Shown: one piece after another, positions 60,884 to 64,000 of the stretch
Layout: every line of letters starts with the position of its first letter
Numbering within the stretch: position 1 is the stretch's first letter
From: Proteiniborus sp. MB09-C3
GTDB lineage: Bacteria; Bacillota; Clostridia; Tissierellales; Proteiniboraceae
Assembly: GCF_030263895.1 (NCBI RefSeq)
Contig: NZ_CP127161.1
Coordinates: 3,162,001 to 3,226,000 of the forward strand
Length of the DNA: 64,000 nt
Direction of reading: 5' to 3'
Program-made: the position numbers and the translations under genes
Notes under the pieces: generated by a model
Seen by the model: the letters and a program-made list of their open reading frames with translations, nothing else
What the model was told of the DNA's origin: nothing
Database searches by the model: none

Positions 60884-60912
60884 AAGAAGCGGAGTTACCC
60901 CCTGCTTCTTCT
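60881..60912 (+). terminator. terminator of the exporter operon
   Basis: agaagaagc and gcttcttct pair with a short loop, followed by atgcttttt. It begins at the stop codon of the second permease. Confidence 0.75.
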
Positions 60913-60955
60913 ATGCTTTTTATCTAAATACTACCTTTATTAGTTTAGTATATAT

Positions 60956-62263
60956 TTACTCAAATTGAGGAAGATACCCTCTATTCTCTCTAATAATGTC
61001 ATCTAATATTAATTTTGCAGTCTTAACAGATGGAACTAATGGATGAGCAATCAAAGCTTTTAATGCTGTATTGTAATCTCCTGTAACTCCTGCCTCTACT
61101 GACAGCAATTCATAGGCCTTCACACTGCTGATGAGCCCAGAAATCTCAGGTGGGAGTTTTCCAACAGCTATAGGATGTGCTCCATTGCTGTCTATAACCG
61201 CATTCACCTCTACAACAACATCCTCAGGCTGGTTTAAGATCGCTCCGTTATTCCTCACATTTACTGTATGAATCTCTTTTTTATTGTTATATATTGCACT
61301 TATTAGTGATACTGCTGCATCTGAATAATAGGCTCCTCCTCTTTTTTCTAGCTGAGGAGGCTTGATATCTAATGACTCATCTGCATATATTTCAAAAAGC
61401 TCCTTTTCAACCTTCTGAACCTGATCTGCTCTAGTGCCTTCTCCTGTTGCTAGTGCTGTTTTCATATCATCAATCATTTCATCTGTCATATAAAAATATC
61501 TATGGTATGGACATGGAATCATGGATAGTGCTCTTAAATAATCTTTATCCCAATTTAGGTCAGTAATATTCTTCATAGTTAATGAGGCTCCATCACAAAG
61601 CATATTTATTACTTTGTCAGTGATGTCCTTTCCATCCAGATATACCTTCCTTCCCCAAACTAAATGATTCAATCCTGCAAATTCAATTTGCAATCTGCTG
61701 CTGTCTACTTCTAATAGCTCGGCTGTATTTTTTACCATATGTATTGGTACATTACATAGTCCAATGGCTTTTACATTTGCATATTTAAGTATGGTTTCTG
61801 TTATAAGACCAGCAGGATTAGTAAAGTTAATGAGCCATGCATTAGGTGAAAGTGTTTCTATATCCCTACATATATCTAAAATAACTGGAATAGTCCTCAT
61901 TGCCTTTGCAAATCCGCCAGCACCAGTAGTTTCTTGCCCCAGCACATTATACTTCAATGGTATATGCTCGTCTCTTGCTCTTGCTGCCAATCCACCTACA
62001 CGTAGCTGAGTTAATACGAAATCAGCATCTTTTATAGCCTCTTTTCTGTTTAAGGTAAGCTTTATTTGTATATCTAGCCCTGCTTTCTTTACCATTCGTT
62101 TAGCTAAATTGCCTACTATTTCTAATTTGCTTCTCCCTTCTTCTATATCTACAAGGCATAGTTCTTTTACAGGTAATTCCTCTACTCTTTTAATAAATCC
62201 ATCAATTAGCTCTGGAGTATAGCTGCTTCCCCCACCAATAACAGCAATTTTTAGACCCTTCAT
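60956..62263 (-). CDS. GH4 6-phospho-beta-glucosidase-like enzyme
   Basis: 435-residue glycoside hydrolase family 4 enzyme using NAD+ and a divalent metal. The Rossmann motif is KIAVIGGGSSYTPELI. The metal Cys is in IGLCNVPIHM and the His in FAGLNHLVWG; NFTNPAGLITE binds substrate. GH4 enzymes split 6-phospho-glucosides delivered by PTS transporters, and this length and the CPYHRYFYMTDE segment fit the 6-phospho-beta-glucosidase branch. AAAGGGGGAATAG precedes the ATG at 62263. No PTS gene is in the window. Confidence 0.9.
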   Translation of the reverse strand: MKGLKIAVIGGGSSYTPELIDGFIKRVEELPVKELCLVDIEEGRSKLEIVGNLAKRMVKKAGLDIQIKLTLNRKEAIKDADFVLTQLRVGGLAARARDEHIPLKYNVLGQETTGAGGFAKAMRTIPVILDICRDIETLSPNAWLINFTNPAGLITETILKYANVKAIGLCNVPIHMVKNTAELLEVDSSRLQIEFAGLNHLVWGRKVYLDGKDITDKVINMLCDGASLTMKNITDLNWDKDYLRALSMIPCPYHRYFYMTDEMIDDMKTALATGEGTRADQVQKVEKELFEIYADESLDIKPPQLEKRGGAYYSDAAVSLISAIYNNKKEIHTVNVRNNGAILNQPEDVVVEVNAVIDSNGAHPIAVGKLPPEISGLISSVKAYELLSVEAGVTGDYNTALKALIAHPLVPSVKTAKLILDDIIRENRGYLPQFE

Positions 62264-62317
62264 TACCTATTCCCCCTTTATTTTTCTGTCACTCTGTGCA
62301 TTACTTTCCTGTATGTA

Positions 62318-62331
62318 ATTTTCATTACGAA
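62318..62331 (-). promoter_or_regulatory. short palindrome in the GH4 leader
   Basis: gtaattttcattac: gtaat and attac around tttc, about 55 bp before the GH4 start. Could be half of a sugar-responsive operator; only a short match, so tentative. Confidence 0.25.
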
Positions 62332-62466
62332 CAATTTATATACTAATTATATTATATAACCTCCTAAGGCTAGATTTTAACTTTTTTGTATAATTAATGA
62401 TTTTTCTATCGACATTATTTTCATATTATCAGTATAATTTACAAAAAGTAATTCAGTGGTTTCGAA

Positions 62467-62603
62467 AAAATCGGGTTAGGTCATTCTCCGCAGTTTCGAA
62501 GCACAAATTTGTTCACTCCCTTCGGTCGTGCAAATTTGGTTCTCATTGCGTTTGACCTACCATCGATTTTCTGACAGAAACATTCAGAAAATCGGGTTAG
62601 GTC
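62467..62603. repeat. small repeat element with flanking direct repeats
   Basis: aaaatcgggttaggtcat occurs at 62467 and 62586, framing about 100 bp with two inverted pairs: cacaaatttg (62501) with gcaaatttgg (62530), and gacctaccatcgattttctg (62554) with cagaaaatcgggttaggtc (62584). GC-richer than the surroundings. The 80-codon frame through it is a by-product of the repeat. Probably a non-autonomous mobile element. Confidence 0.5.
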
Positions 62604-62634
62604 ATAAAAAAGAAGATAGAATATTCTATCTTCT

Positions 62635-62748
62635 CTATTGTTCTTCTTTTTCAAATTTTTCTTTTGGAGCACCACATTTTGGGCATTTCTTTGGTCTGCA
62701 TCTGCCTTCCTTCGTTTCTCCACATACAGTACACTTCCAAACTGCCAT
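62635..62748 (-). CDS. rubredoxin-like zinc/iron microprotein
   Basis: 37-residue protein: MAVWKCTVCGETKEGR, then KKCPKCGAPKEKFEKEEQ. The two CxxCG knuckles are those of a rubredoxin-like or 'RCKP-type' domain, which binds one Fe or Zn through four Cys. Such microproteins are frequent in anaerobes, where they may pass electrons. GAGGTG lies eight bases before the ATG at 62748. Very short but with clear motifs. Confidence 0.8.
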   Translation of the reverse strand: MAVWKCTVCGETKEGRCRPKKCPKCGAPKEKFEKEEQ

Positions 62749-62832
62749 TTAGTTCACCTCCATATGTTTTAAGATTATATTTGACGTAAAAAATTATTTT
62801 CCTGCTATTAAATGCAAAATAATATAATTTTT

Positions 62833-64000
62833 TTAAGCTGCTCCATCAGGTATATATCCTCTAAACTGAGCCTTATAAAGCTTAGCATAAATTCCATTGC
62901 TATCTAATAAATCTTCATGTCTTCCTTTTTCCTCTATTCCCTTATCAGTAAGTACAACTATTTCATCGGCATTTCTTATAGTTGAAAGTCTATGAGCAAT
63001 TACTAATGTAGTTCTACCCTTTGACAATCTCTCTAAGGATTCTTGTATGGCTATTTCGGTTTCATTGTCAAGAGCAGATGTAGCCTCATCAAGAATCAAA
63101 ATCGGAGGATTTTTTAAGAAAACCCTAGCAATAGATATTCTCTGCTTTTGTCCACCAGAAAGCTTTACTCCTTTTTCTCCAATATAGGTATTATATTTAT
63201 CTGGCAAAGTCATAATAAAATCGTGTATATTAGCATTTTTAGCAGCTTCTATTACCTCTTCATCTGTGGCATCTAGACTTCCATATAATATATTTTCTTT
63301 AATAGTGCCTGTAAATAAAAATACATCCTGTTGCACTAAGCCTATGTTTTGTCTCAAGGATTTTAATTTGATGTCTTTTATGCTAATTCCATCAATTAAT
63401 ATATCTCCATCATCTAATTCATAAAATCTAGGTATTAAATGACATAATGTAGTTTTTCCACCACCAGAAGGCCCTACTAATGCAAGAGTTTCTCCTGCCT
63501 CTATTGTATAGTTTAATCCTGCTAGCACGGTTTTATTGTTATCCTGATAGCTAAATGTAACATCTCTAAGCTCTATGCTCCCTTTTACATTTTCAAGATC
63601 AATTGCATTTTCACTATCTGAAATGTCAGGCTCTATATTCATTATTTCTACGAAACGCTCAAAGCCAGTCATTCCATCCTGATATTGCTGAATAAATTGG
63701 GCAAGCCTTCTAATTGGTTGAAGAAAGAAGGTTACATATAATAAGAAAGCAAACAAATCGCCCATATTTATAAGCTCTGCATAAGCAAAATATCCACCTA
63801 GACTTATTACTATAAGGTTTAAAATATTTGAGAAGAACTGTATTCCTGCTGTAAATTCTGCCATTGTTTTAAATGATGTTTCTCTAGATTCCTTAAATTC
63901 ACTGTTTCCTACATGGAACTTTTCTATTTCATGCTCTTCATTTGTAAAAGATTTTGCTACTCTTATACCTGATATACTATTTTCAAGCTGTGCATTAACC
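62833..64000 (-). CDS. ABC exporter, membrane-ATPase fusion (5' end outside window)
   Basis: C-terminal 389 codons of a type-IV ABC exporter (MdlB/BmrA-like). The visible transmembrane part ends with ISGIRVAKSFTNEEHEIEKF and LFAFLLYVTFFLQPIRRLAQ; the ATPase has Walker A GPSGGGKTT, Q-loop VQQDVFLFTG, signature LSGGQKQR, Walker B ILILDEATSALD and AHRLSTIRN. The frame is continuous across 63864 to the window edge, so the gene starts further right. Probably a homodimeric or heterodimeric lipid or drug exporter. Confidence 0.9.
   Translation of the reverse strand, partial: VNAQLENSISGIRVAKSFTNEEHEIEKFHVGNSEFKESRETSFKTMAEFTAGIQFFSNILNLIVISLGGYFAYAELINMGDLFAFLLYVTFFLQPIRRLAQFIQQYQDGMTGFERFVEIMNIEPDISDSENAIDLENVKGSIELRDVTFSYQDNNKTVLAGLNYTIEAGETLALVGPSGGGKTTLCHLIPRFYELDDGDILIDGISIKDIKLKSLRQNIGLVQQDVFLFTGTIKENILYGSLDATDEEVIEAAKNANIHDFIMTLPDKYNTYIGEKGVKLSGGQKQRISIARVFLKNPPILILDEATSALDNETEIAIQESLERLSKGRTTLVIAHRLSTIRNADEIVVLTDKGIEEKGRHEDLLDSNGIYAKLYKAQFRGYIPDGAA

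Noticed and set aside
62481-62723. 80-codon minus-strand frame
   Set aside because: Runs through the repeat block and overlaps the rubredoxin-like gene, which has clear CxxC motifs and a ribosome site.
1-64000. tRNA, rRNA or replication origin
   Set aside because: I saw no cloverleaf with CCA-type acceptor, no rRNA-like segment and no DnaA-box cluster on reading both strands.

Overview
The window is AT-rich DNA with purine-rich ribosome binding sites and some TTG/GTG starts. It carries an oxygen-sensitive class III ribonucleotide reductase (nrdD/nrdG), an agr-type cyclic-peptide quorum-sensing locus and a Zn/Cd P-type ATPase. Together these point to a strictly anaerobic low-GC Firmicute, most likely Clostridia or Tissierellia. 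This is inference from gene content, not a search.

Region 1 (1 to about 30.27 kb) is not ordinary chromosome. It holds about 30 small unrelated genes, almost all on the minus strand, mostly separated by copies of a structured repeat. Full copies are about 105-147 bp, begin near xxxxAAC and end near GTTxxxx. Inside these cores lie inverted arms, typically GTATTTGCG and CGCAAATAC. One copy (18290-18424) has textbook integron cores: GCCTAAC at one end and GTTAGAT at the other. The cargo is typical of integron cassettes: GNAT acetyltransferases, NUDIX hydrolases, HIT proteins, nucleotidyltransferases, a phosphotransferase, an S66 (MccF-like) peptidase, peptidase E, metallopeptidases, DUF402, DUF3888 and a methyltransferase. 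I read the region as an integron-type cassette array (attC cluster) with no integrase gene in the window. It has been eroded by half-sites, gene-less cassettes and pseudogenes, and invaded by an IS110-family element and a group II intron. The array continues past the left edge. Its right edge falls on a core AAC/GTT triplet at about 30265.

Region 2 (30.58-44.4 kb) starts with a SsuB/SsuC-like ABC importer lacking a binding protein and a zinc-ribbon microprotein. Next come a TPR protein, a two-component system with a Met-rich sensor plus a SHOCT-domain membrane protein, and a PH-like membrane protein. A histidine phosphatase, a lysoplasmalogenase-like protein, a TIM-barrel isomerase, a lipoprotein, a HAM1-type pyrophosphatase, a CPBP protease and an ABC-2 exporter follow. 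Two remnants look like aminoglycoside nucleotidyltransferases.

Region 3 (43.7-54.2 kb) has nrdD-nrdG with putative NrdR boxes, a hemerythrin, an M28 peptidase lipoprotein and a GH29 alpha-L-fucosidase with an operator over its promoter. The agr locus follows: agrC, agrA, two divergently placed tiny genes, agrD and agrB, with paired 21-bp-spaced direct repeats upstream of agrBD.

Region 4 (54.3-64 kb) has a Zn/Cd-type P-type ATPase behind an ArsR/SmtB-like palindrome, a PAP2 phosphatase, a three-gene ABC-2 exporter, a GH4 glycosidase, a rubredoxin-like microprotein and the 3' part of an ABC exporter that runs off the right edge.
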